Assembly (NCBI RefSeq): GCF_001913705.1
Contig: NZ_MKQD01000032.1
Location: 1 to 36,054, forward strand
Direction: 5' to 3'
Source: Thalassotalea sp. PP2-459
GTDB lineage: Bacteria > Pseudomonadota > Gammaproteobacteria > Enterobacterales > Alteromonadaceae
Length of the DNA: 36,054 bases
This document shows positions 1 to 8,436 of this stretch, piece by piece. Position 1 is the first letter of the stretch. Each line of letters starts with the position of its first letter. A program made the translations under genes and the position numbers. The notes below the pieces were generated by a model. That model saw only the letters and a list, made by a program, of their open reading frames with translations, had not been told where the DNA came from and searched no databases.

Positions 1-32
1 TCAAAACCGCTTCTTGGCTTGTCCCCGAGAAG

Positions 33-85
33 TGGAGCGCATTGTAGAGAACTTCAGAAATGGATCAAGTACTTTTTTCATTATT
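33..85 (-). promoter_or_regulatory. rRNA-type P1 promoter reading out of the window
   Basis: Read on the minus strand there is a -35 TTGATC (63-68), a 16-bp spacer and a -10 TACAAT (41-46). A GCGC discriminator (37-40) follows, then CTCCACTT. The 16-bp spacer, GC-rich discriminator and the run from -10 to start closely resemble E. coli rrn P1 promoters (TATAATGCGCCACCACTG). An A/T-rich stretch at about 69-85 sits where an UP element would be. The start is probably near position 33. An rRNA operon is therefore expected just left of the window, which fits the known purHD-rrn neighbourhood of enteric bacteria. The rRNA itself is not visible. Confidence 0.75.
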
Positions 86-88
86 TTG

Positions 89-102
89 TTTGTTCGAACA
101 AA
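89..102. repeat. 14-bp perfect palindrome TTTGTTCGAACAAA
   Basis: A perfect inverted repeat lies upstream of the A/T-rich UP-like segment of the rrn-type promoter, roughly 55-70 bp before its inferred start. This is the zone where activators such as Fis bind in E. coli rrn operons, but the sequence does not obviously match the degenerate Fis consensus. It could equally be an operator for the rightward gene at 247. Confidence 0.4.
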
Positions 103-215
103 TATTGAACTTAATGCTGTATATGTGAACTAAACTATGGCATAAGTAGTAAGTTTCGCGGAATTTAAACGCTGTGATTCACATTTAATCTATCAAAACG
201 TTAAAAATAATAATA

Positions 216-232
216 AGAAACGTTACGTTTCT
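216..232. promoter_or_regulatory. inverted repeat AGAAACGTTACGTTTCT before the start codon
   Basis: Two 8-bp arms match perfectly around a central T, ending 14 bp before the ATG at 247. It is either an operator for a dimeric repressor or a hairpin limiting ribosome access. The ribosome site here is weak (GAG at 235-237), so a translational role is possible. Confidence 0.4.
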
Positions 233-246
233 AATGAGTACAATCT

Positions 247-993
247 ATGAATAAAGTAATAGCATTATTACTTTGTTGTTTATCTATGATTGCTGATGCG
301 AAGGATTTTGCAAAAGAAAAACAGGAACGTTTAATTGGCAGTTTACTTAAACAACAAGTAAAGCAACAAATATCAATTGAAAACAGTGTTCAGTCACTAT
401 TAACCCGATATCCAGAAAAAGTGGATTTAGTCGTAACAACTGCTATTAAGTTATATCCCAATGATTATAAAAGTATTATGAAGGGGGCAATGGAAGCTGA
501 GCCTGTTTTATCTTGTAGTGTACTAGAAGCTATGATGGCGTCTAATGTTGCTACAACTGAACAATTGCTAGCACAAGCTATCACTCTAGAACCAGCATAT
601 ACTCATGAATTAATGGTTACCGCTGCTAAGGTACAGCCAGATAACTTTGATAATATTTTACGTGTAACGCTAAAAACAGAACCATTATTATCTGATAGCA
701 TCGTCGATAAAACCATGGAAGCATATCCAGAAAAGTTATTTTCGATTTTACTCAGTGCCATTCGTGAATTACCCGATGATATCTCAAGCTTTATGAAAGC
801 GGCATTTAATCTGTCAACTTCGACAACTGAACAACCAGCAGCTAATACATTCACCTTAAAAGAACAAGAACACTTAGAAGATGTATTTAATGCAGCAATG
901 TCAGCAGGCATGACAAAAAAAGATGCGATGAGTGTTGCGCTAAGCAGTGGTATAAATCAGGACACATTGGATAAGCTTAATTTGGAAAACTGA
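247..993 (+). CDS. secreted helical-repeat protein of unknown function
   Basis: I do not recognise this 248-residue protein. It starts with a probable signal peptide (about residues 1-18, cut after ADA). Residues 45-190 are made of repeating helical units of about 33-35 residues, each centred on a Pro or Tyr-Pro with small residues around it (TRYPEKV, KLYPNDY, EAEPVLS, TLEPAYT, KVQPDNF, KTEPLLS, EAYPEKL). The pattern suggests a periplasmic alpha-solenoid, perhaps a binding scaffold. A separate acidic helical tail (about 205-248) follows. The single Cys in the mature part is near residue 90. The gene stands alone, converges on purD and shares a two-way terminator with it. An inverted repeat sits directly before the start. 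Coding status is secure; function is unknown. Confidence 0.8.
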   Translation: MNKVIALLLCCLSMIADAKDFAKEKQERLIGSLLKQQVKQQISIENSVQSLLTRYPEKVDLVVTTAIKLYPNDYKSIMKGAMEAEPVLSCSVLEAMMASNVATTEQLLAQAITLEPAYTHELMVTAAKVQPDNFDNILRVTLKTEPLLSDSIVDKTMEAYPEKLFSILLSAIRELPDDISSFMKAAFNLSTSTTEQPAANTFTLKEQEHLEDVFNAAMSAGMTKKDAMSVALSSGINQDTLDKLNLEN

Positions 994-1022
994 ACCGTGC
1001 TATTATGCTCAATAACTAACAT

Positions 1023-1049
1023 AAAAAAGGAGCTTTACGCTCCTTTTTT
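1023..1049. terminator. bidirectional rho-independent terminator
   Basis: GGAGC (1029-1033) pairs with GCTCC (1039-1043) around a 5-nt loop, flanked by six A on the left and six T on the right. It works on both strands and ends both the secreted protein gene (993) and the convergent purD (1057). Confidence 0.9.
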
Positions 1050-1056
1050 ATTAACT

Positions 1057-2340
1057 TTATCTTTCTCGTGCAATAGCGCGATGAGCAATATCCGTTCTAA
1101 ACTCTACACCTTGCCAAGTAATTTGGTGTAGTAGTTCATATGCAGCTTTTTGTGCAGACGTTACATTTTCTCCAAGCGCAGTAGCACATAACACTCTGCC
1201 ACCAGCAGTAACAACATGGCCATCTTTCAATGCCGTACCTGCATGGAAAGTCTTACGATCTTCAGCTCTGTTTGTATCCAAGCCAGAAATAACATCACCT
1301 TTTGGATATGTTCCTGGATAACCCGCTGAAGCGAGTACAACACCTACCGCTGCACGAGGGTCAAAACTAATGTCTTGAGTGTCAAGCTTACCATCACAAG
1401 CAGCTAAACATAAATCGACAAGGTTGGACTGTAAACGCATCATTATAGGTTGAGTTTCAGGATCGCCAAAACGACAATTATATTCAATCACTTTAGGGGT
1501 GCCGTCTTCAGCAATCATTAAACCTGCATATAAAAAGCCAGTGTAAGGGGCATCTTCCTTCGCCATGCCCTTAACTGTCGGTATAATAACTTCTTCCATT
1601 GCTCGTTTATGTATTTCTGGTGTTACAACGGGTGCAGGTGAATAAGCTCCCATGCCTCCAGTATTAGGCCCTTTATCGCCATCGTATGCACGCTTATGAT
1701 CTTGGCTTGTAGCAAAAGGTAAAATATTTTTTCCATCAACCATCACGATGAAGCTTGCTTCTTCACCGGCTAAAAATTCTTCGATAACCACACGGTGGCC
1801 AGCGTCACCGAACGCATTACCAGCGAGCATATCTTTAATCGCGTCTTCTGCCTCTTCAAGTGTCATCGCAACAATCACTCCTTTACCTGCTGCTAAGCCA
1901 TCAGCCTTAACAACAATAGGTGCCCCCTGTTCACGTACGTATGCTAATGCCGGTTCAATTTCGGTAAAGTTAGCGTAACTCCCTGTTGGGATATTATGAC
2001 GAGCAAGAAAATCTTTTGTGAACGCTTTTGAGCCTTCCAGTTGAGCAGCTTTGGCGCTTGGGCCAAAAATAGCTAACCCTGCTTGTTGAAAGACATCAAC
2101 AATACCGTCGACCAATGGTTGCTCTGGGCCAACAATAGTTAAACTGACGTTATTGGTTTTAGCAAAACTAACTAGAGCATCGATGTTTCCCACCGAAATA
2201 TCGATATTTTCTAATTTAGGTTCGATTGCTGTGCCCGCGTTACCTGGTGCAACAAATACCCTTTCAACTTGATTTGCTTGAGCGGCTTTCCATGCTAATG
2301 CATGCTCACGTCCACCACTGCCAATAACTAATACATTCAT
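1057..2340 (-). CDS. purD: phosphoribosylamine-glycine ligase (GARS)
   Basis: Second step of de novo purine synthesis: it joins glycine to 5-phosphoribosylamine with ATP, in the cytosol. The 427-residue protein starts MNVLVIGSGGREHALAW, the classic PurD N-terminus. It carries the ATP-grasp region with EEFLAGEEASF and the GGMGAYSPAP segment, the metal-binding EYNCRFGDPETQ motif and the C-terminal GARS domain. I place the start at 2340, 15 codons inside the longest open frame. There it matches the family N-terminus and has AGGAAA about 8 bp upstream. purH usually lies directly upstream of purD. Here a secreted methyltransferase and its terminator (2362-2392) lie between them, so purD needs readthrough or a promoter of its own. 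Confidence 0.97.
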   Translation of the reverse strand: MNVLVIGSGGREHALAWKAAQANQVERVFVAPGNAGTAIEPKLENIDISVGNIDALVSFAKTNNVSLTIVGPEQPLVDGIVDVFQQAGLAIFGPSAKAAQLEGSKAFTKDFLARHNIPTGSYANFTEIEPALAYVREQGAPIVVKADGLAAGKGVIVAMTLEEAEDAIKDMLAGNAFGDAGHRVVIEEFLAGEEASFIVMVDGKNILPFATSQDHKRAYDGDKGPNTGGMGAYSPAPVVTPEIHKRAMEEVIIPTVKGMAKEDAPYTGFLYAGLMIAEDGTPKVIEYNCRFGDPETQPIMMRLQSNLVDLCLAACDGKLDTQDISFDPRAAVGVVLASAGYPGTYPKGDVISGLDTNRAEDRKTFHAGTALKDGHVVTAGGRVLCATALGENVTSAQKAAYELLHQITWQGVEFRTDIAHRAIARER

Positions 2341-2361
2341 TGATAAATTTCCTAAAATGGT

Positions 2362-2392
2362 TAAAAAGAAAGAGCGACAAGTCACTCTTTCT
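2362..2392 (-). terminator. terminator between methyltransferase gene and purD
   Basis: On the minus strand a 12-bp stem (2367-2378 with 2381-2392, one T-G pair) with a very short loop is followed by TTTTT (2366-2362). It lies after the methyltransferase gene and 22 bp before the purD start, so it could also act as a partial attenuator for purD. Confidence 0.8.
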
Positions 2393-2411
2393 GATTACTA
2401 AAAGTGTGCAA

Positions 2412-3263
2412 TTAAGGCTTTACAAATTTAAGTGTCATACGATCACTTTCACCTATTGCTAAATATTTTTCTTTGTCTTCTTCACCTAATCGTAGTGATG
2501 GCGGTAATGTCCATACACCTTTAGGGTGATCTGCGGTGTCTTTTTCATTCGCGTTAATTTCACTCTTCTCAGCTAATGTAAAGCCCGCTTCGTTTGCTAA
2601 TTTTACTGTCAATTGTTCAGGAAAATAGCCGCTTCGCTTATCTTCTGGCCATGACTGAGTATCTGGCATTCTATGCTCTACCACTCCTAACACACCGCCT
2701 GATTTTAACGCGGTAAATGCATCTTTGAATATTTGCGCAACACCTTCTTCACCCCAGTTGTGTAGGTTACGGAAAGTTAACACTAAGTCGGCCGTTCCTG
2801 CTGGCGCTAGCTCACTTGGTTGTTTTGGTGTGAAATTAGTCAGCTTCACTTTACTAAAAACTTCATTACCTGATAATTTTTTTTCTAAGCTACGACGAGA
2901 TTTACTGTAATAATCATCACCGCCTGTATCTGGGTAATGTGCACCGTAAAGTGTACCCTTTTCTTTTAGCGCTGGTGCTAATATCTCTGTATACCAACCA
3001 CCGCCTGGCGCAATTTCCACCACAGTCATGTTTGGTTCAAAACCAAAGAAGTTCAGTGTTTCAATCGGGTTACGGTACTCATCACGCGCTTTGTTTTTAT
3101 CGCTTCGGTGTTTCGCCATTACCGCACGTTCAAGTGCTGAAGCTTCTTTTGCTTTCATTAACATCAACTCAGCAGATGTTTCTTCTGCGATAGCAGTTGT
3201 GCCACCAAAAAGCGTTGCTGAACCTATTACAGCACTGATTAATTTATTTCTTAATGCTTTCAT
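2412..3263 (-). CDS. exported class I SAM-dependent methyltransferase-like protein
   Basis: A 283-residue protein with a probable Sec signal peptide (MKALRNKLISAVIGSATLFGG, cut after AIA). It is followed by a Rossmann methyltransferase fold: motif I VEIAPGGGWYTEILAPAL (near residue 82), then DLVLTFRNLHNW in the motif IV area and a GGVLGVVEHRM strand. It resembles the predicted exported methyltransferases of COG4798; the substrate is unknown. SAM is not expected in the periplasm, so either a ligand or cofactor is supplied there, or the fold is used for something else. RBS GGAAG precedes the ATG. The gene sits between purH and purD but has a terminator on each side and a possible promoter upstream (TTGTTT-16-TATATT on the minus strand, about 3300-3330). 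It is probably an insertion with no metabolic link to purine synthesis. Confidence 0.85.
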   Translation of the reverse strand: MKALRNKLISAVIGSATLFGGTTAIAEETSAELMLMKAKEASALERAVMAKHRSDKNKARDEYRNPIETLNFFGFEPNMTVVEIAPGGGWYTEILAPALKEKGTLYGAHYPDTGGDDYYSKSRRSLEKKLSGNEVFSKVKLTNFTPKQPSELAPAGTADLVLTFRNLHNWGEEGVAQIFKDAFTALKSGGVLGVVEHRMPDTQSWPEDKRSGYFPEQLTVKLANEAGFTLAEKSEINANEKDTADHPKGVWTLPPSLRLGEEDKEKYLAIGESDRMTLKFVKP

Positions 3264-3353
3264 ATTTTTCTTCCTTTGAATGACCTGTTGTAGTTATATC
3301 AAAATATAAGAACAAAATATGCGAAAACAATATTCAAAACCGATAAAAAAATT

Positions 3354-3388
3354 AAAAAAAAGCGCGAAAACAAGTTTCAACGCTTTTT
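3354..3388 (-). terminator. purH terminator
   Basis: On the minus strand AAAAAGCG (3388-3381) pairs with CGCTTTTT (3361 side), with an inner GAAAC/GTTTT pairing, and is followed by T-rich sequence. It separates purH (ends 3425) from the methyltransferase gene. Confidence 0.7.
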
Positions 3389-3424
3389 AAACTTAAATTC
3401 GACTAAAGCTCACACGCTCTACTC

Positions 3425-5026
3425 TTAATGGCGGAAATGACGCATACCAGTAAAGACCATCGCAATACCATGCTCATCTGCCGCAGCAATAACTTCTTCG
3501 TCACGCATCGAACCACCAGGCTGAATGACTGCAGTAATACCAGCTTCTGCAGCTGCATCTAAACCATCACGAAAAGGGAAAAATGCATCAGATGCCATCA
3601 CAGAGCCTTTCACTTCTAAGTTTTCATCTGCGGCTTTAATACCAGCAACTTTCGCAGAATACACTCGACTCATTTGACCCGCACCAACACCTATTGTCAT
3701 ACTATTTTTGACATAAACAATAGCGTTTGATTTAACAAATTTGGCAACTTTCCAACAAAATTTAAGATCACGCATCTCATCTTCTGTCGGTTGACGCTTT
3801 GTCACTACTTTAAGATCTTCATCACTTACACGACCTTGATCACGATCTTGCAGTAACAAACCACCATTTACGCGTTTGTAATCAAGGCCATTAGTTTGGC
3901 TATTCCATTGGCCACACTCAAGCAGTCGCACATTAGGTTTCGCGGCAACAATTTGTGCCGCAGCTTCTGAGATAGAAGGCGCGATAATAACTTCTACAAA
4001 CTGACGAGAAACGATAGCTTCCGCAGTGTCTGCGTCTAGCTCACGGTTAAAAGCAATAATACCACCGAATGCAGAAGTTGGATCTGTTTTAAACGCCAAA
4101 TCATATGCCGTTAAAATATTATCACCAATAGCAACACCACAAGGGTTTGCATGCTTTACGATTACGCAAGCGGGTTCTTCAAACTCTTTAACACATTCTA
4201 GTGCAGCATCGGTATCAGCAATGTTATTGTACGAAAGCGCCTTACCTTGTATTTGTGTAGCCGTTGATACCGACGCTTCTTCAGGATTTGCTTCAACATA
4301 AAAAGCAGCATCTTGGTGTGAGTTTTCACCATAGCGTAGATCTTGCTTTTTAATGAATTGACTATTAAAAGTGCGTGGGAATTTGTTTTTCTCTTCGAAA
4401 TTTACTTCTTGGTTTTCGGCGCCATGTGCAGATAACATTTGACCAAAATAATTCGCAATCATGCCATCATACGATGCTGTATGCTCATAAGCTGCAATAG
4501 CAAGATCAAAACGTGTTTTGTAAGCTAATGAACCATTGTTTACGTCCATTTCAGCTAGCACACGGTCATAATCACTAGCATTAACAATAATCGTTACATC
4601 TTTATGGTTTTTTGCTGCAGCACGCACCATTGTAGGGCCACCAATATCGATGTTTTCAATAGCGTCTTCTAACGAACAATTTTCTTTAGCAACAGTCTTT
4701 GCAAATGGGTACAAATTAACCACGACCATGTCAATTGCAGCGATATTATTATCAGCCATCACGGTTTCATCCGTACCACGACGAGCTAAGATACCACCGT
4801 GAATCTTTGGATGAAGTGTTTTTACTCGTCCGTCCATTATTTCTGGGTGGCCGGTGTGATCAGACACTTCTGTCACCTTAATACCATTATCTGCTAACAA
4901 TTTCGCAGTACCGCCAGTTGAAAGAATATCAACACCTTTTTGCGCTAAACTACGGGCAAAATCGACAATACCGGTTTTATCAGACACACTTAATAGTGCA
5001 CGTTTAATTGGGCGTGGGGTATCCAT
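3425..5026 (-). CDS. purH: bifunctional AICAR transformylase / IMP cyclohydrolase
   Basis: Catalyses the last two steps to IMP: formyl transfer from 10-formyl-THF to AICAR, then ring closure. The protein is 533 residues (E. coli 529). The N-terminal MGS-like cyclohydrolase domain opens with [15 protein letters not shown] and has the [13 protein letters not shown] segment. The transformylase domain carries LRYGENSHQ and the [11 protein letters not shown] motif. The open frame extends 29 codons further upstream, but the start at 5026 matches the family N-terminus (E. coli [17 protein letters not shown]). The ribosome site is distant: AAGG about 14 bp upstream. A near-perfect palindrome lies about 95 bp upstream (5119-5136). 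Confidence 0.97.
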   Translation of the reverse strand: MDTPRPIKRALLSVSDKTGIVDFARSLAQKGVDILSTGGTAKLLADNGIKVTEVSDHTGHPEIMDGRVKTLHPKIHGGILARRGTDETVMADNNIAAIDMVVVNLYPFAKTVAKENCSLEDAIENIDIGGPTMVRAAAKNHKDVTIIVNASDYDRVLAEMDVNNGSLAYKTRFDLAIAAYEHTASYDGMIANYFGQMLSAHGAENQEVNFEEKNKFPRTFNSQFIKKQDLRYGENSHQDAAFYVEANPEEASVSTATQIQGKALSYNNIADTDAALECVKEFEEPACVIVKHANPCGVAIGDNILTAYDLAFKTDPTSAFGGIIAFNRELDADTAEAIVSRQFVEVIIAPSISEAAAQIVAAKPNVRLLECGQWNSQTNGLDYKRVNGGLLLQDRDQGRVSDEDLKVVTKRQPTEDEMRDLKFCWKVAKFVKSNAIVYVKNSMTIGVGAGQMSRVYSAKVAGIKAADENLEVKGSVMASDAFFPFRDGLDAAAEAGITAVIQPGGSMRDEEVIAAADEHGIAMVFTGMRHFRH

Positions 5027-5118
5027 TGTTGTTTCTGTTACCTTAATGTAAATATTGTTTTGTCTGGCCTTTGACACATGTCCTTGGCGATTCATCCATC
5101 TTGTTTTCATCAATGAAA

Positions 5119-5136
5119 GTTTTCGTTAACGTAAAC
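5119..5136. promoter_or_regulatory. palindrome upstream of purH, possible operator
   Basis: GTTTTCGTTAACGTAAAC is symmetrical about GTTAAC with one mismatched pair per arm. It lies between the fis terminator and purH, where a purine repressor operator would be expected. The centre (TTAA) is not the CG centre of the E. coli PurR box, so it is not a standard PurR site. Confidence 0.35.
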
Positions 5137-5156
5137 ATTGTTCATTGGCTATAAGT

Positions 5157-5182
5157 AAAAAAGCACCCTAGGGTGCTTTTTT
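5157..5182 (-). terminator. fis operon terminator
   Basis: AAAAAAGCACCC, a TA centre, then GGGTGCTTTTTT form a perfect palindrome. On the minus strand it ends the dusB-fis transcript 24 bp after the fis stop codon. It separates fis from purH. Confidence 0.9.
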
Positions 5183-5205
5183 GTTGCAGGCTAGCCTGCA
5201 TGTTC

Positions 5206-5493
5206 TTAGTTCATACCGTACTTTTTCAATTTCTTACGTAAAGTACCACGGTTAATGCCAAGTAAATTAGCAGCACGTGTTTGGTTTCCGCGTGTATACT
5301 TCATCACTTCCTCCAGCATAGGTGCTTCAATTTCTGACAGTACCAATTCGTACATATCATCAACGTCATTGCCGTTTAATTGAGATAAGTAGTTGCTGAT
5401 AGCAATTTTAGCTTGTGTACGTAATGGAGAAGCTTCAGCTTGTGTTTGTACGTTACCGGTAACAAACGGAGATGAAATATTTTGTTCAAACAT
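5206..5493 (-). CDS. fis: nucleoid protein Fis
   Basis: Fis bends DNA, activates rRNA promoters and helps site-specific recombination. The 95-residue protein (E. coli 98) ends in the strongly conserved helix-turn-helix [19 protein letters not shown], almost identical across gammaproteobacteria. The [14 protein letters not shown] dimer helix is also present. It follows dusB by 18 bp, the invariant dusB-fis operon. A perfect terminator follows. The rrn-type promoter at the left edge is a plausible Fis target. Confidence 0.98.
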   Translation of the reverse strand: MFEQNISSPFVTGNVQTQAEASPLRTQAKIAISNYLSQLNGNDVDDMYELVLSEIEAPMLEEVMKYTRGNQTRAANLLGINRGTLRKKLKKYGMN

Positions 5494-5511
5494 ATAGTTC
5501 AGACTCTTAAG

Positions 5512-6477
5512 TTAATTTAAATGATCAAAATACTTATTCAACGCATCGAGTTGCTCTTCGCAACTTTCTAATACATTAAATATAGAACGAAACTGTTTTC
5601 CTTGGTGTAACAATTGTGTATACCAAGAGGTGTGTTTACGCGCAAATCTAACGCCCATAAACTCACCATAAAACGTGTGTAAATCCTTTACATGCCCAAT
5701 CACAATTGAGCGAATTTCTGTTATTAACGGTGGTGCTAAATGTTGACCCGTTTCAAGAAAGTGATTTACTTCTCTAAAAATCCACGGTCGACCTTGAGCT
5801 CCTCGGCCAATCATTATGGCGTCAGCACCTGTATAAGTAAGCACTTGCGCTGCTTTTTCTGCATCAGTAATGTCTCCATTAGCGACAACAGGAATGCTTA
5901 CCGACTCTTTAACAGATTTAATGGTGTCGTATTCGGCATCACCTTTATAGAAGTCATTGCGTGTACGGCCATGAACCACTAAAGATTGAATACCATTATG
6001 CTCAGCGATTTTTGCAATTTCGACAGCATTTTTACTACTTTCACACCAACCAGTGCGAATTTTTAACGTGACAGGTACAGACACGGCATCAACAACAGAT
6101 TTTACAATTTGCTCGACTAATGCAGGTTCTTTCAGCAAAGCTGAACCAGCCAATTTTTTATTCACTTTTTTTGCTGGGCACCCCATGTTGATATCGATGA
6201 TTTGTGCACCGTTATCAACATTGACTTTCGCAGCAAAAGCTAACTCTTCAGGTTCAGAACCTGCAATTTGAACAGAGCGAATACCTGAATCAGCAGAATG
6301 AATCAAACGTCGTTTTGACTTTTCGGTATTCCAAACTTTTGGGTTGGCAGACACCATTTCTGATACTGCTAACCCAGCCCCCATTCGACAGCATATCTGA
6401 CGCATTGGTTGATCAGTAATACCGGCCATAGGGGCAAGCATAGTTTGACTATTTAATCGATAAGAACCAATATTCAC
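5512..6477 (-). CDS. dusB: tRNA-dihydrouridine synthase B
   Basis: An FMN enzyme that reduces uridine to dihydrouridine in the tRNA D-loop, using NADPH. It is 321 residues, as in E. coli. The TIM barrel starts [13 protein letters not shown]; the catalytic Cys lies in [13 protein letters not shown] (near residue 100). FMN/phosphate motifs VVHGRTR and VVANGDI follow, then [14 protein letters not shown]. It is first in the dusB-fis operon and its mRNA leader region (6478-6677) is AT-rich with no clear terminator after prmA, so prmA readthrough is possible. Confidence 0.97.
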   Translation of the reverse strand: MNIGSYRLNSQTMLAPMAGITDQPMRQICCRMGAGLAVSEMVSANPKVWNTEKSKRRLIHSADSGIRSVQIAGSEPEELAFAAKVNVDNGAQIIDINMGCPAKKVNKKLAGSALLKEPALVEQIVKSVVDAVSVPVTLKIRTGWCESSKNAVEIAKIAEHNGIQSLVVHGRTRNDFYKGDAEYDTIKSVKESVSIPVVANGDITDAEKAAQVLTYTGADAIMIGRGAQGRPWIFREVNHFLETGQHLAPPLITEIRSIVIGHVKDLHTFYGEFMGVRFARKHTSWYTQLLHQGKQFRSIFNVLESCEEQLDALNKYFDHLN

Positions 6478-6677
6478 GTTGCTGTTTTTTTGAGCTACCT
6501 TTCAAAAGGGCGCTAAGTTTACGCGTTTTTAGTAAGATTGAAAAGCATATAAATTGAACAAATGTGAGTTTTTTTCAATCTTTTTATATTGACTTTTGGC
6601 AAAACAATATTGCAGATGATTTTGATTTAAAATGTATAACGATACTGTTCAAATTTTAACTCAATTATTACAAAATG

Positions 6678-7559
6678 TTAGCGGCTAGTTCCCGATAGTC
6701 TTACCCACTCTTCTTGCACAGCAATTGGATCCATTTCGCACCATTGACTATAAATTTCTTGTAATGATTTTGCTTGCGCTTCTAAAACGCCTGATAATGC
6801 AAGCTTGCTACTGCTCGCTAAAAACGCGGTAATGGTTGGTGCTAGCTCACGTAAAGGGCCGGCTAAAATATTAGCAACAACAATGTCAGCCTTAAGTGTC
6901 GGCTGGTCTTGAGGAAGATATAATGAGAGTCTCTTTTCGACACCGTTTCTCTTCGCATTTTCTTTACTTGCTTGTAGTGCTTGTGGATCGATATCGATCC
7001 CGATAACTTCTTTTGCTCCTAGTTTTAATGCCGCTAAAGACAAAATACCTGAACCACAGCCGAAATCGACAACAGTTTTACCCGTCAAATCAAGGCTATC
7101 TAACCACGTTAAACACAATGCAGTTGTTGGATGTGTTCCTGTCCCAAAAGCTAGGCCAGGATCTAACATAACATTGACGGCATCTGGCTCTGGTACTTCT
7201 CGCCAACTTGGGCAAATCCAAAGTTTTTCACCAAACTTCATGGGATGGAAATTATCCATCCACTCTCTTTCCCAGTCTTTGTCTTCAAGTTGCTCAAGTT
7301 TAAACTTCATATTCTTCTTATCAGGGTGAATGCCTTGTAAATAATTGACTACAGCATCCATGTCATGGGAAGCGTCATAAAGCCCCATCACAACCGTATT
7401 TGCCCAATAAAGCACTTCGTCACCAGGAAGGGGTTCATATATAGGTGTATCTTTTGCATCTATAAAAGTAACGGCTTGAGCACCGCAAGCCATTAGCCAA
7501 TCGCTGTACTTCTCTGCCGTTTCTTCATTGGCACTTAATCTAAGTTGTATCCAAGGCAT
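6678..7559 (-). CDS. prmA: ribosomal protein L11 methyltransferase
   Basis: Trimethylates ribosomal protein L11. The 293-residue product equals E. coli PrmA in length. The L11-recognition domain starts MPWIQLRL. The linker is followed by the diagnostic [16 protein letters not shown] and SAM motif [31 protein letters not shown] carries the catalytic-site Asn. Start 7559 is chosen for the family N-terminus and AAGAGAAT just upstream; the open frame runs 13 codons further up. It heads the usual prmA-dusB-fis series and is divergent from the gene at 7681. Confidence 0.97.
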   Translation of the reverse strand: MPWIQLRLSANEETAEKYSDWLMACGAQAVTFIDAKDTPIYEPLPGDEVLYWANTVVMGLYDASHDMDAVVNYLQGIHPDKKNMKFKLEQLEDKDWEREWMDNFHPMKFGEKLWICPSWREVPEPDAVNVMLDPGLAFGTGTHPTTALCLTWLDSLDLTGKTVVDFGCGSGILSLAALKLGAKEVIGIDIDPQALQASKENAKRNGVEKRLSLYLPQDQPTLKADIVVANILAGPLRELAPTITAFLASSSKLALSGVLEAQAKSLQEIYSQWCEMDPIAVQEEWVRLSGTSR

Positions 7560-7680
7560 ACTTATTCTCTTTATCTTAATTTGTCGATATTTTAACATTA
7601 TTGAGAAGAAAAACTGATTGCTATTTGTTCACTTGAGAGTCAATAATACTCATAGAATATCATGATAAGGTTATAGTGAT

Positions 7681-8430
7681 GTGTGCAAAATATTAATCAA
7701 ATGCTTATTTATCGCAACATGCTTGATTAGCACCATGTCATCAGCAAATAAAATAACCTTTGTAACTGAAGATTTACCGCCGTTGCAGATAGAAAACCCT
7801 CACACGGCACATTCAGGCGCTATGGTTCAACTAGTTAATGAGTTGATAAAAGAGCTCAAGTTAGATGCCGACATTGTCTTTATGCCTTGGGCGCGTGCTT
7901 ATAATATTGCCCAAAATACTGAAAACATATTTATTTTTTCTATGTTGCGCAGTAATGATCGAGAATCACTTTTTCAATGGGTTGGAAAAATATATACCAT
8001 ACGCGCACATCTTGCTTCGTTAGCAAAAAAAGAGATAACGATTAACTCAATCGACGATGCCAAACCATACAAAGTAGGCGTAATCCGCAATGCACTTGCA
8101 CAAAGTTATTTACAACAACTTGGCTTTAAAGCTAACAAAAATATTTATGCTAACCCTTCCTATAAAGCGCTATGGAGCAATTTATTGAATGGCAATACAG
8201 ACTTGGTCTTTACTAATAATATTATTTGGGGGCCACAAGTCGCGGAAGCGGGTATTGACCCTAAAGACATAAAACTTATTTTTGAAATTAAAGACTATGC
8301 CTCAGATATGTATTTAGCCGCAAGTAAAACGACAGATCCTATACTGGTTAAAAAAGTGACGTTAGCATTAGAAAAAATTAAAGCTGACGGACGTTATGAT
8401 AAAATTATTAAACAATGGCAATTATTATAA
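7681..8430 (+). CDS. periplasmic solute-binding protein, family 3 type
   Basis: A 249-residue secreted protein, probably binding an amino acid or similar small solute. It uses a GTG start with AAGG 10 bp upstream. The signal peptide is MCKILIKCLFIATCLISTMS, and the mature part opens ITFVTEDLPPLQIE, typical of SBP_bac_3 proteins. The AMVQLVNELIKEL helix and MPWARAY follow, then the second lobe (KVGVIRNALAQSYLQQLGF) and a closing helix ending YDKIIKQWQ. No permease or ATPase is nearby, so it may be an orphan receptor of the kind common in Shewanella and relatives. It lies 6 bp before the siroheme gene and is probably cotranscribed with it. Confidence 0.85.
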   Translation: MCKILIKCLFIATCLISTMSSANKITFVTEDLPPLQIENPHTAHSGAMVQLVNELIKELKLDADIVFMPWARAYNIAQNTENIFIFSMLRSNDRESLFQWVGKIYTIRAHLASLAKKEITINSIDDAKPYKVGVIRNALAQSYLQQLGFKANKNIYANPSYKALWSNLLNGNTDLVFTNNIIWGPQVAEAGIDPKDIKLIFEIKDYASDMYLAASKTTDPILVKKVTLALEKIKADGRYDKIIKQWQLL

Positions 8431-8436
8431 AGACCA

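Noticed and set aside
603-911. A 102-codon minus-strand frame antisense to the first gene
   Set aside because: The plus-strand protein has a signal peptide and regular repeats; the antisense frame has neither a start context nor recognisable features.
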